A stretch of DNA of 64,000 bases from Trichostrongylus colubriformis (GCA_963978905.1 OZ022256.1:20647743-20711742); one strand, 5' to 3'. Shown: positions 34,474 to 46,228, counted from the stretch's first letter. A program made the numbers and translations. The notes: generated from the letters alone by a model not told the origin.

Positions 34474-35020
34474 GGCGCTCATGTACTATGGGGGTGGCAC
34501 TCAAAAACAACTTCCAGGAAGTGGGAGTTTTTTTCTCACCCTGAGAGTTTAAGAAGGAGCTCTCAAAAGTGTTCTCAACCAGAGAAAGGACGGAAAAATA
34601 TTTGCTACATTAAAAAATATACATCCATTCCGAAGCTACTTCCCCCTGAAGGCTTAGGCAAAAACCACATTCCCCGGTTTGCACCGATATCTTAGTACCT
34701 TCCAATACATTAAAACACATAATACTAGAATAGACACGCATAGGACCCAAAGATCAAAAAAGAGAGAATGAAATAACTAAGACCAAGCATTTAGTCTAGG
34801 CCTTGGGGGCAGGGGGGGGGGAACACTTCACATGCGGAAGATCATCAATGGCGGGCAGGATTTTGTTTGTTTTTTTTACCTTTGACATTATAAAATAAAA
34901 ACATCCTTATGACAATCGGACTCGTTGATATTACATGTTTTGAGGATTTGTAATGGAGTTAATTCTCTGTTATAATTTCAAATATGTTTTTGAGTGCCAC
35001 CCCCATAGTACATGAGCGCC
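34474..35020. mobile_element. 547-bp MITE with 8-bp TSD, hAT-like
   Basis: The first 36 bases (from GGCGCTCATGTACTATGGGG) are the exact reverse complement of the last 36. The element is flanked by perfect direct repeats TATCGGGG at 34466-34473 and 35021-35028. An 8-bp duplication is typical of the hAT superfamily and a few others. Identical TIRs suggest recent activity. It lies 154 bp upstream of the receptor's start codon, so it may affect the promoter or 5' end. Confidence 0.88.
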
Positions 35021-35029
35021 TATCGGGGT

Positions 35030-36180
35030 ACTTTGTATACCGCCGTGGACAGATAGTTCCATCCACAGCCAGTCGGCTGTACCTTTACCCGGAAGTGCGC
35101 GTGAGTTTCAGGGGCGTGCAGAGCCAGAGAAACAAGCGCGACTCCCAACCAGCCAGGTTTGTCCACTCCAGACGTGATTGTTGGCAATGACGGTGGCAAC
35201 GGTGCCAAAAACGTGGCCAATGAAGCTAACGACTTGTGTGATAAAGCAAGATAAGGAAAAGATGCCAGCGATAAATGAGAAGTTGACGTGAGGAGACAGG
35301 TGATACCCCAAAGTTCCTCATGATACCATCCAGCGGGAACCGATTGAAAAGCTCGTTTTCACGCGGTAATCTCGTCCGAGGTCAGATGACAGGAGGTCTT
35401 ATTTTTGCCCTTTTCGGGGACTTTTTTCGAATTTTTCTTTGTCGGCGTATTCCTCAGCACTGTAATTTCATAATAGAGCGATTCGTCCCAGTCAAGGTAA
35501 TCCTGAATGCTTTTAGAGGGCCACGCGAGGGTATCAAAACGAGAGAAGATGGAGCGCGCAGTCAATTAAAACTCAGTCGATTCTGAAAACCATTAAAACG
35601 AGATTGGAAGAAATTTATGGCTTTCTCAGCGGATATTAAAACGTGGTATTCGACTATTCTGCCACCCCTACCGGGCCAATTTAAAACGGAGTGTCAGCCG
35701 TAAAAGATGATCCATTCATGTCGGTATCGTGGAGCACACAGTGAGAAGCACAGTGAGCCGAAAAAAACCAAAGATCCTCGGTCCTCCGCAGCGCAACTCT
35801 GAATGAGCTGAATTACAAAAGTTCATTCAACCGGATGGTCTAATGAAAGGCTAGAGGTTGCAGAGTTCTTGAGCAGGTACAATCCCACACTGAGCGCTGA
35901 AATTCCTTCCAGTAATAGTACGTTGATTAGTAGAGTAATCGTGAGAGGGAACAAAAATGTGATTACCAGTAAACCAGTGTGTCAACAGATGGTACTAGGA
36001 CAGTAATGCCAAGTAGTTCGCATATTTATGACAATCTGAACACTTGTCAGATAGGAAGCGCGATTCATGTTTCAGGGAATACTCTTCGACCTTTCACGTG
36101 CTTTCATGTAACGCACTGGGGTATTTTCACATCGTTACATCCTATCGACGCAGTGCAGTTAAAGTAAGCGACAGGGGAAA
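35030..36180. other. Unassigned, upstream of the receptor gene
   Basis: No exon or repeat could be delimited. Any promoter of the receptor would lie here or within the adjacent MITE, but no motif is decisive. Confidence 0.3.
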
Positions 36181-36184
36181 CTCG

Positions 36185-36385
36185 AAAGAACAGTGAAAAA
36201 TGTAGGCAACATGAAAGCCGAGGTGCTTGGTAACAGGATGGTTAAGAAAAAACGGAAGGATATAGCCGAAGACCCGAGAAATAAGACGCCGTTCCCACCG
36301 ATGATTCTACACGCGGAAGATCTTTCCAACAAAGGGCAGGTAGTTCGGACTATTCTTTTACTGCCTGTTGCCAAGTAAACACAAG
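36185..36385 (-). repeat. Dispersed repeat family E, copy 2
   Basis: On the plus strand it reads AACATGAAAGCCGAGGTGCT, TGGTAACAGGATGGTTAAG, CCGAGAAATAAGACGCCGTT and CCCACCGATGATTCTA. The reverse complement of 42585-42800 has the same blocks in the same order. Confidence 0.6.
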
Positions 36386-37889
36386 GAAATGTCTGAGAAT
36401 ACGACAGCATCTATTTTCTGAGGTGAGCTTCAAGCTAGAACTGTGAACGCGCGGCGCGATACCTTCGATCCTACCGAATATCCTTGGCCGCACTCATCGT
36501 AGCCAACTGTGAATCACGTCGCCTGGAGGCGGAGTCTGTTATCCAAGGGTGTCACCTGTTAACCGCTACGTCGTCACTACAGCTCGAGGGCGCGCTTTTC
36601 GACGAGGATTCCGCCATAAATAAGCTCTTTAGGCCTACAGTTTCTATGCGAGTGACTTCTTCTAGAAATTTCAAATAAGCACAGTATACCTAATGCCGTC
36701 TTTAACTGTTAAGCAGATGCATCTTATTCGCTGGTATGTGTAATTGGTGATGTTTGGCACTCATGTTGTCTGAAAGCAGACTGGCACACATTTCCTGCTC
36801 AGCTTCGAATCTCTTAGTGCGACCCATATCGCATGAAGGATTGAACACATTATTGTGCGGACATAGCATTTCCTTAACATGAAGAGAAAAAGGGAAATCT
36901 CACAGGACGCAGTAATGAGAGCATGCGAGTGAGCAATCTGAAGCATTTATACTGTAACGAAAGCAGTCGAATAAATGACAATAGAAATGATAGAAAAAAC
37001 ATGGGTTATTTGGGCCGCGATTTCGTCGCAAGATAGGGAACGATATTTATATCTCTAGGCTTGCAAATTGTTGATCCTGGGTACTTTTTGCTCATGGTGT
37101 AACAGTGCCGTGAAATTTGACCTCGGGGCAATTATGAAGCACGTTAATCTATTCTGTCTTATAATAACGAGCAAAGAGGACACAGGATGGCCAGGATGCC
37201 TTCGACAATTCTTGTTTTGGCGAACTCGGGACGCACCGCATAACTTAGCATCACTAGAAGCCATGCGGATCAGCACACGTGGATGTGGTTCGCACCAAAA
37301 AACTGCCTACAGAAAGTTCAGTCACATGCTATGTGAGGTCAGAATCGTTTAGTAATAGAGAAAAACGAAATGAAAAGAGGAGAGGCTGAAAAAAGCCTTT
37401 ATTCTTGTGCTGATTGGACGAGCTAGGAGAAGCGACAGCAGGTTCGAAATTGAAAGGCTCGCCCGCTAGGGAGAGGTACCAAGGAGGGAGAAAACCAATG
37501 GAAAGTTTTCATATAGCTATGACCGGGTCATGGGTCATTTTTCCAGTCAGGGCGATTTGGCGAATCTGCGCATTGGGAGCTTTATTCCTCGAATTGCTGG
37601 AGCTCGATGTGACACATCCGCGGATTTCCTGTCTCTAACTCTGATCGCGGGGTCTTGTATTAGCAAGGATGTATTTCATTCGTCTCACGAATGAGAACTT
37701 CATAACACCCTTGTGAAGAACGGAATGCGTCTGCTATGAGCTCTTTCTTAGAATTAAATGTTTTGCTCGGAATCTCATTAAGATTCCTTGTTTTCTTCAG
37801 CATCAGACATCATTTTAAAGGTAACAACAATGGCAGAAATTACATTGATTCATGCTAGAGCTGCGATACCATAGAAGGAATTGTCCACG

Positions 37890-38175
37890 GAAATTCGAGT
37901 TCTTCTGTCACCCATGTATTTATGTCATATTTGCTTACCACGAACCGCATGCGAGGTTTCGAGCGAAAAAAATGATCCGGCTGAGATGGAGCTCTTCAAT
38001 ATGACTTTTCACGGGGTGGGAGAGGGCGGAGATGCTATAGCATCCTCAAAGCAAAGAGGGGACAGTCACGTGATCAGGATTTTATAATGGGAAGCAAATC
38101 AACAATGGGCGAGAATATTTGAACTGCGTTCTTTCAGCCAACAGCTAGCTATTCAAAATTTGCTCCGCGAGAATT
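37890..38175 (+). repeat. Dispersed repeat family D, copy 1
   Basis: Shared blocks with 59155-59455 and 45540-45760: TTCTGTCACCCATGTATTTA, ACCACGAACCGCATGC, CACGTGATCAGG, GGGAAGCAAATCAACAATGG and CAGCTAGCTATTCAAAATTT. No clear ends. Confidence 0.55.
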
Positions 38176-38731
38176 TTGATGGGTTGCTGTTCTTCCAGTT
38201 TTCATTCTCTACACTGGAGGAGAGGAAGATTCTTGGTTCATTGGGCGATTTTTTCTCTGTACATATGGTGCAGAGGCTTTCAGGATAATTTAGAAGCATG
38301 AATTTCCGTGGATGATTCCTCCTAGGTTCCATAGTGTAAAAGTATAGAATGAACAGAAAACGCAAACATTCATGTATCACAACAGTAAATAGCAGGATCG
38401 TAAGTAATGATAAAAAGATAATGCGATTGTCACACTGCAATTCTTATTAGAGACCCTTTTTACAGACCTTACAAGCAGGAGATCTTGCTAGGAGCAACGA
38501 GAGTGATAAGTTGGGTGTTCAGAGAAAGGAAATACGATTATCGCAATAAACGCCAGAAGCCAAGGAGACGTTCACGGCACAGCCGCAGGTGAATAGCGAA
38601 TTTTGAGCAGCAAGGTGTCCGCCAGATTCTCCGCGGCCGAGTTCCTCTCTCAAACGAGCCCAACAATTAATTGCGTATCAAAGCTACGCGCACAAAGTCC
38701 GCGTGATTCAGAAGCATACTTGACGAGTGGC

Positions 38732-38749
38732 GTTCGAGTAATTATCAGT
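38732..38749 (+). repeat. Target-site duplication, 3' side of RTE
   Basis: GTTCGAGTAATTATCAGT occurs here and, identically, at 41877-41894. It brackets the retrotransposon. Confidence 0.92.
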
Positions 38750-41700
38750 CTTCTTCTTCTTCTTCTTCTTCAGCGTCGATCCTGCTCTGTTGCAGGGTCC
38801 GCATATCTGGACTTCCGTCTCCATTCCTTTCGATTTGTTGCGTCACCTGGATGAAGGCCGCGTTTCTTCATGTCTTGATGAAGGGTATCGGCCCATCGCT
38901 GTCTCGGTCTTCCTCTCGGCCTCTTGCCTATCACCTCCGTTTCGTATCCAATACGGGCGACGCTCTCAACATTAGCTCTAAGTACGTGGCCGAACCATCG
39001 AAGTCTTCTCTCCCGCATCTTCTCGTCGATGGGAGCGATGCCATATCGCCTTCGGATGTCCACGTTGGTCACTTTGTCAAGTCTCGTGAGACCGGAGATC
39101 CAGCGCAGCATTTTCGTTTCCATAGTTCCGAGCTTTCGCTCCGTCTCTTTCGTTGCCGGCCAGGTTTCCGAGGCGTAGAGGGCGACAGGTCTTACGATTG
39201 TGCGATACACTTTTGACTTAAGCCTGTCGCCGATCTTACGGTCGCATAGGACTCCCGTTGTCGTTTTCCACTTTTTCCAAGCGGCGCTGATGCGTAAAGT
39301 GGCCTCGTGCCGAAGGTTTCCGTCGTCGCTCACTGTTGAGCCCAGGTATTTGAAGTGGCTGGCGCGAGGCATCATCTCGCCACTGATTTGGATGGAGCCA
39401 GCTTCTGCAGTATCCGTCGTCAGGTACTCCGTCTTCTTGATGTTAAGTCGGAGACCGTATCGTGCCAAGCGGTCTTTCCATCTCTGAACTTGTCGCTGCA
39501 GCTCCATCTTCGTCTCTGCTGCCAACACCACATCGTCTGCGTAAAGCAGCGTCCACGGGATGGGTTGCTGCAGGTCACGGGTGATCGCGTCCATCACGAT
39601 TATGAAGAGAAGAGGGGACAGGGCGGAGCCTTGGTGAACACCAACGCTGATGCAGAAATCTTTCGATGTCCCGGCAGCTGTACGGACTCTACTTTTCGTG
39701 TTGACGTAGAGGAGCTGAACCCATCGGACGATATGCTCTGGAACTCCATGTATTCTCAGTGAAAACCAGATGAGTTCGTGGGGGACTCGATCGAACGCTT
39801 TCTCGAGATCGAGGAAAGCCAAGTGAAGAGGTTTCCCTTTCTCACGATGCTTTTCCATGAGGAGCCGCACTACATGGATGGCATCAACTGTGCCGCAGTT
39901 CTTGACGAAACCGCACTGGTTGATGCTGATGTTGATTATACCTCGAATCCGTGCGTCTACAATTCGCTCGAAAATTTTCATCGTGTGGGCGAGTAGTCGG
40001 ATTGGGCGGTAGTTACTGCAGTCGGCCGGACTTCCTTTCTTCTTCCATATCGGTATCGTGACGCTGTTGCTCCACTCGGCCGGCGCACGGTTCTGCTCCA
40101 CGATTTTGTTGAAGAAGTCCGCGAGCCACGGAGCAGGGTTCCAGCTGCTCTCCTTCCACAGCTCCGCGGCAATGTCGTCGGGGCCGCTCGCCTTCCCAGC
40201 TTTCATAGCCTTCAGTGCTGTCGCCACCTCTGATGATGTGATCCTCTGCACGGGCCCGTGGGTAGGTTCAATGGTCGGTAGCGGTGGATGCGGGAACTCT
40301 TGCGTTGAGATGCCCTCGAAATATGCTCGCCATCTCTCCAGGACACTTCTTTTGTCCGTAAGCAGAGTGCCGTTCGTGTCATTGATACCGAAAAACTTTT
40401 CAATGTCCTCCGTTTTCTGGTGTCTTGCGCGGATGAGACGGTAGACGTCTCTCTCGCCCTGCCATGTGTTCAACTTGTCGTAAAGCTCTTTCTCCTTGTC
40501 GGCCTTCGCTGCTGCCACTGTTTTCTTCGCGACTCTCCTTGCCTCGTGGTACTTTGCGAGATCAGCCGGATTTCGTGTGACAAGGTAAGCATGGTACAGT
40601 CTCTTCTTCTCTCGTACCGCCTTCTTTACGTCGTCGGTCCATATCCACGTTTTCTTGTCTATGAAGCGTCTACCCGGCTTTGTTGTCCCAAGTTCACCAC
40701 ATATAACGTTACTGATTGCCGCGGTGGCCAGCTTCCACGTCTCGTCGATATCGTTTGTGACTGGTGGGAGGTGGATAAGAGGGATGACATGATCCTTCTT
40801 CTCTGTCCACTTCCACCACTTCACTCTTGCAGCACCTGTCCTCTCCACGCGTCCTGCCTTTGGTGGGGCAACGGCCATGTCGACGACGAGTGGTCTATGC
40901 TGAGTCGCAACAGTTTCATGGGGTAAGACCTTCGCGTCGTGGACCAAACGAGCGTGTCGGCGACGGATAAGGACGAAATCGATCTGCGTCGAACAGCCTC
41001 CACTATAGTACGTTGCGAGGTGGGTTGACCGTTTCATGAAAAACGTGTTGACGATAATGAGTTCGTTTGCTTCCGCGTATTCAAGAATGCGGTCGCCATC
41101 CTCGTTTCGTATTCCGTATCCGTATCCTCCGTGTGCTCGATGGCCATCGCTGGTAGAACCGACGTGTCCATTCAGGTCCCCCAACACAATGAGCGTCTCC
41201 TCCTCCGGAACGTCGTTCGTCTTCGCATCGAGCAGCTCCCAGAAGGCGTCTTTAATGACGTCGCTGCATCCAGACTGTGGGGCATAGGCAGAGAAGATGT
41301 GCAGACGAGTGTTATTGACGATAACAACGATCTTCATAAGGCGGTCATCGAATCGGCAGACTTCAGCGACGGCATCTCGGTACCTCTCGGAGACGATAAC
41401 ACCAACGCCATTGCGCGTGCGTGTGCTTCCGAAGTAGATGATCTTGAAACCTTCGCCGATGTCACGCGACTTGCATCCGCTCCATCTTGTCTCCTGCACT
41501 GCACACACATCAATTCTTCGCCGCTTGAGAGCATCCGCAACCTCAGCGCCTCTTCCCGTCATGCTGCCGATGTTGAGCGTCGCGAAGCGGGTGTGGTGGG
41601 CTTGCTTGTTTAATCGACGCCGCCCTTGCGTCGACACCCCTAACTGATTTGACACGACAGCCGGGTCCCGCTGTCGAGCGTCGCTTCCCGGGAACGCCGT

Positions 41701-41876
41701 AGCTCTTCTCGAAACTCTTGGAGACATCGTCCATGTTGATGCAACGTTTTGTCCATCAGCCGGCCTGTCGCCTGGGCCTGTCGCCGGAACTCGTGTGTTG
41801 TCCGTGTTCAGCTCAGCTCTTCTGGTGGGAAGAGCAGTTTCCAGTGGCACCACGGGGAGGAACGGACATCGCCACT
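38750..41876 (-). mobile_element. RTE-clade non-LTR retrotransposon, intact-looking
   Basis: A 3,127-bp insertion lies between perfect 18-bp target duplications. On the minus strand it starts AGTGGCGATGTCC, carries one long ORF and ends in (GAA)7 that begins at the stop codon, so there is practically no 3' UTR. Short length, one APE-endonuclease/RT ORF and a microsatellite tail are RTE traits. Identical flanks and the unbroken ORF indicate a recent insertion. Confidence 0.93.
38770..41853 (-). CDS. Endonuclease/reverse transcriptase of RTE retrotransposon
   Basis: Single frame of 1,027 codons, stop TGA at 38770-38772. Residues ~89-325 are an APE-type endonuclease: TLNIGSMTGR, VQETRW (catalytic Glu), SAYAPQSG, GDLNGHVG, TQIDFVLIRRR and a final TQHRPL with the catalytic His. 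Residues ~540-840 are the reverse transcriptase: FLDLEKAFD (first Asp, 682), HQGSALSPLLF and LLYADDVVL (YADD, 771-774). The C-terminus has RLRWFGHVLR and basic KRPRGRPRQRW. It nicks the target and copies its own RNA there. The codon at 41853 is GTG; the first in-frame ATG is codon 43 (41727-41725), the likelier start. Upstream the frame stays open to the target duplication, so the 5' end may be slightly truncated. Confidence 0.95.
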   Translation of the reverse strand: MVPLETALPTRRAELNTDNTRVPATGPGDRPADGQNVASTWTMSPRVSRRATAFPGSDARQRDPAVVSNQLGVSTQGRRRLNKQAHHTRFATLNIGSMTGRGAEVADALKRRRIDVCAVQETRWSGCKSRDIGEGFKIIYFGSTRTRNGVGVIVSERYRDAVAEVCRFDDRLMKIVVIVNNTRLHIFSAYAPQSGCSDVIKDAFWELLDAKTNDVPEEETLIVLGDLNGHVGSTSDGHRAHGGYGYGIRNEDGDRILEYAEANELIIVNTFFMKRSTHLATYYSGGCSTQIDFVLIRRRHARLVHDAKVLPHETVATQHRPLVVDMAVAPPKAGRVERTGAARVKWWKWTEKKDHVIPLIHLPPVTNDIDETWKLATAAISNVICGELGTTKPGRRFIDKKTWIWTDDVKKAVREKKRLYHAYLVTRNPADLAKYHEARRVAKKTVAAAKADKEKELYDKLNTWQGERDVYRLIRARHQKTEDIEKFFGINDTNGTLLTDKRSVLERWRAYFEGISTQEFPHPPLPTIEPTHGPVQRITSSEVATALKAMKAGKASGPDDIAAELWKESSWNPAPWLADFFNKIVEQNRAPAEWSNSVTIPIWKKKGSPADCSNYRPIRLLAHTMKIFERIVDARIRGIINISINQCGFVKNCGTVDAIHVVRLLMEKHREKGKPLHLAFLDLEKAFDRVPHELIWFSLRIHGVPEHIVRWVQLLYVNTKSRVRTAAGTSKDFCISVGVHQGSALSPLLFIIVMDAITRDLQQPIPWTLLYADDVVLAAETKMELQRQVQRWKDRLARYGLRLNIKKTEYLTTDTAEAGSIQISGEMMPRASHFKYLGSTVSDDGNLRHEATLRISAAWKKWKTTTGVLCDRKIGDRLKSKVYRTIVRPVALYASETWPATKETERKLGTMETKMLRWISGLTRLDKVTNVDIRRRYGIAPIDEKMRERRLRWFGHVLRANVESVARIGYETEVIGKRPRGRPRQRWADTLHQDMKKRGLHPGDATNRKEWRRKSRYADPATEQDRR

Positions 41877-41894
41877 GTTCGAGTAATTATCAGT
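41877..41894 (+). repeat. Target-site duplication, 5' side of RTE
   Basis: Identical 18-bp copy of GTTCGAGTAATTATCAGT, matching 38732-38749. Confidence 0.92.
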
Positions 41895-42584
41895 GGCTAG
41901 CATATAACTCCATCACTCTGTCATTTAGTTTCGTTTTTCGTCACATGTTAGCATCTTTATTTCCATTTTAGCAGCTGACGGGATCGTCCCTTCTACTGTG
42001 TACTCATTGGCAAGCTCTTGATTAGAAAACGGCGAAAACCACCTGAATGTGAAGAGCAAATTTTTCAAGAACTCGTCCACGTCTCTTTTGTGACATTCCT
42101 CTTTTCAGATGTATGTGAGGTCTCAGTGCGGTAGTAGGTCTCATGAGCCTCTTACGTAAAGATTGTCCATTTACTAAGACGAGTGAACATAATTATATCA
42201 ACTGAATAAAAGCGAATAGTGGTGTAGCCTATCCGGCCACAAATCACTGCCGCCATCACTGCGCCCCTCTTACTAAATGATGCCCATGGTACCATTAAAG
42301 ACAGTGTTCGCGATAATATGGGTGACAGGGAACGCCAAAAGAAGGCATGCACTGAAAAATTACGGGGCTGAAAGGCCGATGGATTGTGAAATCCCCCGCA
42401 AAAGGCGCCCCCTTGAGCTGTGGCGGAGGCGGCCTCGTCAGGGCAAGCCGCCTTGGACAAGGGCAGCCCGCCTCCAGGCGACGTGATTAGGGGTTGGTCA
42501 CGGTGCGGTTGGTCAAGGAGATCGGCAGGATTGAATGTATCGAACGCGCTTTCTCACTTTTAGCTTGAAACTGACCACATGAAA

Positions 42585-42800
42585 ATAGATGCTATCGCAC
42601 TTCCGAATATCCCTTCATGTTTACGTCTTGGTAATGCCAGTGGAAAACCTATGCGGACTACCCGCGTCTTGACGGAAAGGTCGTCCGCGCCCAGAACCAA
42701 TGGTGGGAAGGGATTCTATTTCTTGGGTTTTTGGCCACTTCCATTCGTTTTTTCTCCACTTTCCTGTTACTAGGCATCTTGGCTTTCATATTCACTACTT
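42585..42800 (+). repeat. Dispersed repeat family E, copy 3
   Basis: Contains AATGGTGGGAAGGGATTCTA, TTTCTTGGGTTTTTGGCC and TTACTAGGCATCTTGGCTTT, in the order seen inverted at 36185-36385. Confidence 0.6.
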
Positions 42801-42809
42801 CTTATACTT

Positions 42810-45530
42810 CTCGTCCGAATTTTCCCGAAAGCTGCCTTTAATAGCCAAGGAACACGTTAAAAGAGGAGAAGCCGAACGTGCCCACTAACATTCGAGCTTT
42901 GCAAGCTGCATATCGGTCAATAAGGAATGAGCTATGGCTGAGGTCAAACCCCCTCCCCCTACGAGTTCGTCACGCCCACTGCCTTCGAGCTTTTTTATAC
43001 GCAGCGTGCATTGTGTTGATGTTAGAAAATCGAACACTCTCTACCTTGAGAGATGTCTTTACTAGAATTTTTCAGCAATTTTTTCTACATTCGTATGGAA
43101 GGCATTAGGGACACAAAAATCTATCTGTTCCCAAATGTGGTGAATTGTGAATTCGGGACTTTGTGACTTTTATTGGAAGACTTTTTGTGTTTGCACTTTC
43201 TACTCTAACTGAAGATCACAATGTAGTCATTTTTATATTTCTGTCCGAGTGACGTGTATTGCGTCAGAAAGCGGTCACGTGGGACTGTGTGAGGGTAGAA
43301 CCATTACAGCAAGGCAGGCTTTCCCGGGATATTCTATGGCCGAAGCTTGAATGATGAATTGTGCGAGTACATGCGCTTTTCACAGGTGCAGCTAGCACGA
43401 TCTCCTTGAAAGAAATGAAATGAAAGGCCTTCCCAAAGAGTAAATGAACAGGGAAATAGAAAAAAATCATATTTGAATAATACTTCAGATCTGTGCTCAG
43501 AAGACTACGCGCATGTAAAATCTGATGAACCCGAGCTTCCATGGATACTATGGTCTGTCTGCAGAATATCTCTGCGCTGAGAAAAGTGGTCACTACACGC
43601 AGGTTTTAGACCTTACTTTAAAATACCTTTTCAGTTATTTCTAGCATGGCTAGACAGGATGATGTGTTTGCTCCATTAGGTCAAGTATGAAACAAAGCAA
43701 TTTGACATGGAGCTTTCTTTATGATTGGTAAAAAGGGAGTAATTCGTCGTCGAACTGACCGGCATAATCTAATTCCAGGCTTCATTTCGAGGTACAGCTC
43801 ATAACCTTTTTCAGTACGGCAGCACTCATCTAAAGGGGTGTATATGTCGTAAGGTAAGGTCCCTTGCACTATTTTGCCAACGGGACGCATGGGCCATAGC
43901 TGCCGCCCTAGCGCGAATTAGGTGAACTGCCACACCTTAGTTAGTACCGAGAGACACGCATTATCCGAGCAGAAATCCTAGTGGCCTGTGGATGCATACT
44001 TGGCCCATACAAAGGTCAGCGCAAGCGGGTCACAGCAATTCAAGCTAGCCATTCTGGTTTCAAGTACCCGATACCGAAACAACTGAAGGCATGGTGGACC
44101 TGGACGAGCAGTCAACCTAGGCTCCATAGTCGGAGAATACGCAAGCTCCTTGCCTTACTTTCGTCCTATCTTATCCTTGTAGCTCACAAAAACTTTCTCG
44201 GAACTACTACTGTGAGAGAGGGTCTGATCCCATCAGTCCTTGAATATTTATTACTCTTCTTTCCATTGTTCGTATTCAGCATTATTCAGTACTTTTCAAT
44301 TTCTCAGGCCACTTGAATTCAACTCGCTAGTACGCACTGACCTTGAGCATTGTCTGGTTCCTAAGAACAATCCTAACAACAACAATAGTTGCTACTGCAT
44401 ATGTTCGCAGCACACTCAGATGTTATGACGGCTCTAGATGGAAGACAATGGCGTTGCGAGTCTGTGAAGGCTGATCACCAACCGTATCAGCAATCTGATT
44501 ACACGCACATTTAGGAGAAGAAGAAAGCGTTTCCTAAGAAATGAAACAATGAGGCCGCTGAAATGCCGACGCACAGCGACTTCTTGCGATAATGAACACT
44601 GTTTTTCCACTCGCAGCAGCGATCTCCTCAAACTTTTCAACAGCCTAGCTTCCCTTAAGTTCAGAAACCAGAGCTACTAGTAAGAAGTCAGTTTGTCTTT
44701 CGGACGGAGCTCAAAAAGCAGTTTTTACAACCTTAGGCTAGCCGCAAGCTGCAGGTCCGAACGGGCCATTTTTCGGAAACAGACGCGGTCGCGAATGGGT
44801 TGAGGTATTCTGGAAAGGGGTTTTGTTCCTATAGTAATGAGGTAACGAAATTCAGCAGCATGGGCTGTAGCGAAAGATTATGAGCATATTGCATGAGTGT
44901 GACGATGATGCTTTTGAAGATGGCAATCACTAAAGAATTGTTATCCGTACAACTTTAAGAGAGCAACTGAGATCCAGACCAAAGAGCGTAGAATTATTTG
45001 CTCGGCAAAAGCATGAGGAAGTCGAAGGGAGACCATTTGAGTATGTCCATAGAGCTTCACTGAGAACGGCATCAGGCTAAGCTCCACCCCGAGGCGGAAA
45101 AAAAGGTGCAGAAGGCGGGGAGGGTGAGCCCATATGTTCAAAAAAATGAAACGCAGAGAGCATTTGCACTGGTGTCTATCGTTGATAACCGAAAACAAAC
45201 ACGGGAACTTCCTAGTTGACGTATGTGACAACTCGAAATCACCTCTTTCAGTTTCTGTCATGATCACCCTCTGTACTCTACAGCCAAAGTTTTCATGGCA
45301 AGCATTGCAGACAAAACTGCTCGACGGCTTGCCTTGCAGATGAAAATCCATGGTGATAAGGTAAATAGGCACTTAACGTTTGAAATTTCTTCAGTAACAT
45401 ACACTAGGAAGCTCTCTGTTTCAGATGAAGTAATCGTCCCCGAAAACTTGATCTATCCTGTTACCCATATTATGTTGTAATTGCATACTACGAGCTATTA
45501 TACATTTAAAGTTTCTCGCAAAATGAAATC
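42810..45530. other. Unassigned stretch
   Basis: Several open frames of 60-140 codons occur (for example 43981-44316 plus and 44941-45372 minus) without splice signals, domains or convincing composition. A CTGAGGTCAAACCCCCTCCC block near 42940 resembles one near 32270. Confidence 0.3.
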
Positions 45531-45539
45531 CGGCCGGGG

Positions 45540-45760
45540 TTCAGCCTTCTCAAAGCAACGTCCGACAAGGGGGGACGTCTGTGCAGGGGATCCGTAAGCT
45601 CCTGGCGCAAAGAAGAAACGGTCATGTGGTCAGGGACAGAGCGAGAGCAAATCAATGTTGGCGGCAAATATTCAAAATGCGCTCTTCTTGCCAACAGCTG
45701 TTCAAAATTTACTCGGCGGGTATTCAAGCAAATGCTCTTCTCATAGATTTTCGTTTTTGC
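45540..45760 (+). repeat. Dispersed repeat family D, copy 2
   Basis: Shares TGTGGTCAGGGACAGAGCGA, GAGCAAATCAATGTTGGCGG, CCAACAGCTGTTCAAAATTT and ACTCGGCGGGTATTCAAGC with the copies at 37890-38175 and 59155-59455. Confidence 0.55.
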
Positions 45761-46228
45761 TTCAGAACAGAGAAGAATTTTCTGTTCCAAAGCGAGCAAA
45801 AATAAATTGGAATAACTGGAACGAAAGCAGAAAATTTTCTGTTTCTGATCAAGTACTACATGCATACACTGGAGAAATTTTGAATGGAATTAGAACCATG
45901 AAATTTCCCACGCAGCATGCTTCATGGAGAATTCGATTCGTCACCATGCTACATGAAAACGTAATGAGGTTAAGACAAAAAATGCTACCAGACCACCATA
46001 GCGGAACGATTGAGTCCCTCAAGCTAACGAGCTTGATATTGGAATGGGCAGACTGAGCCATAAAGGAGTCAGTCAGGGAAAACGGTAACTCTGATTTTTC
46101 ACTGCACTTCTGCACCAGCCCATACAACAAAGGTCTACTTTTAAGTAAACCACACACAATAAAGAAATCAACGCCAAGTCCCGCGACAGCTCATCCGCAT
46201 CTCATAATGGAAGTTTAATACGCCTTGT

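Noticed and set aside
34132..34695. 187-codon plus-strand frame, including a possible plus-strand exon 34256-34390
   Set aside because: It runs through the MITE, and the minus-strand reading gives a phase-matched receptor N-terminus next to TM1. A plus-strand exon cannot be fully excluded, as it has plausible splice sites.
38790..41900. Plus-strand frames of 60-168 codons opposite the retrotransposon ORF
   Set aside because: Antisense shadows of the long minus-strand endonuclease/RT frame.
44941..45372. 143-codon minus-strand frame
   Set aside because: No domains and no splice signals, and the composition is not convincing. It lies beside a dispersed repeat.
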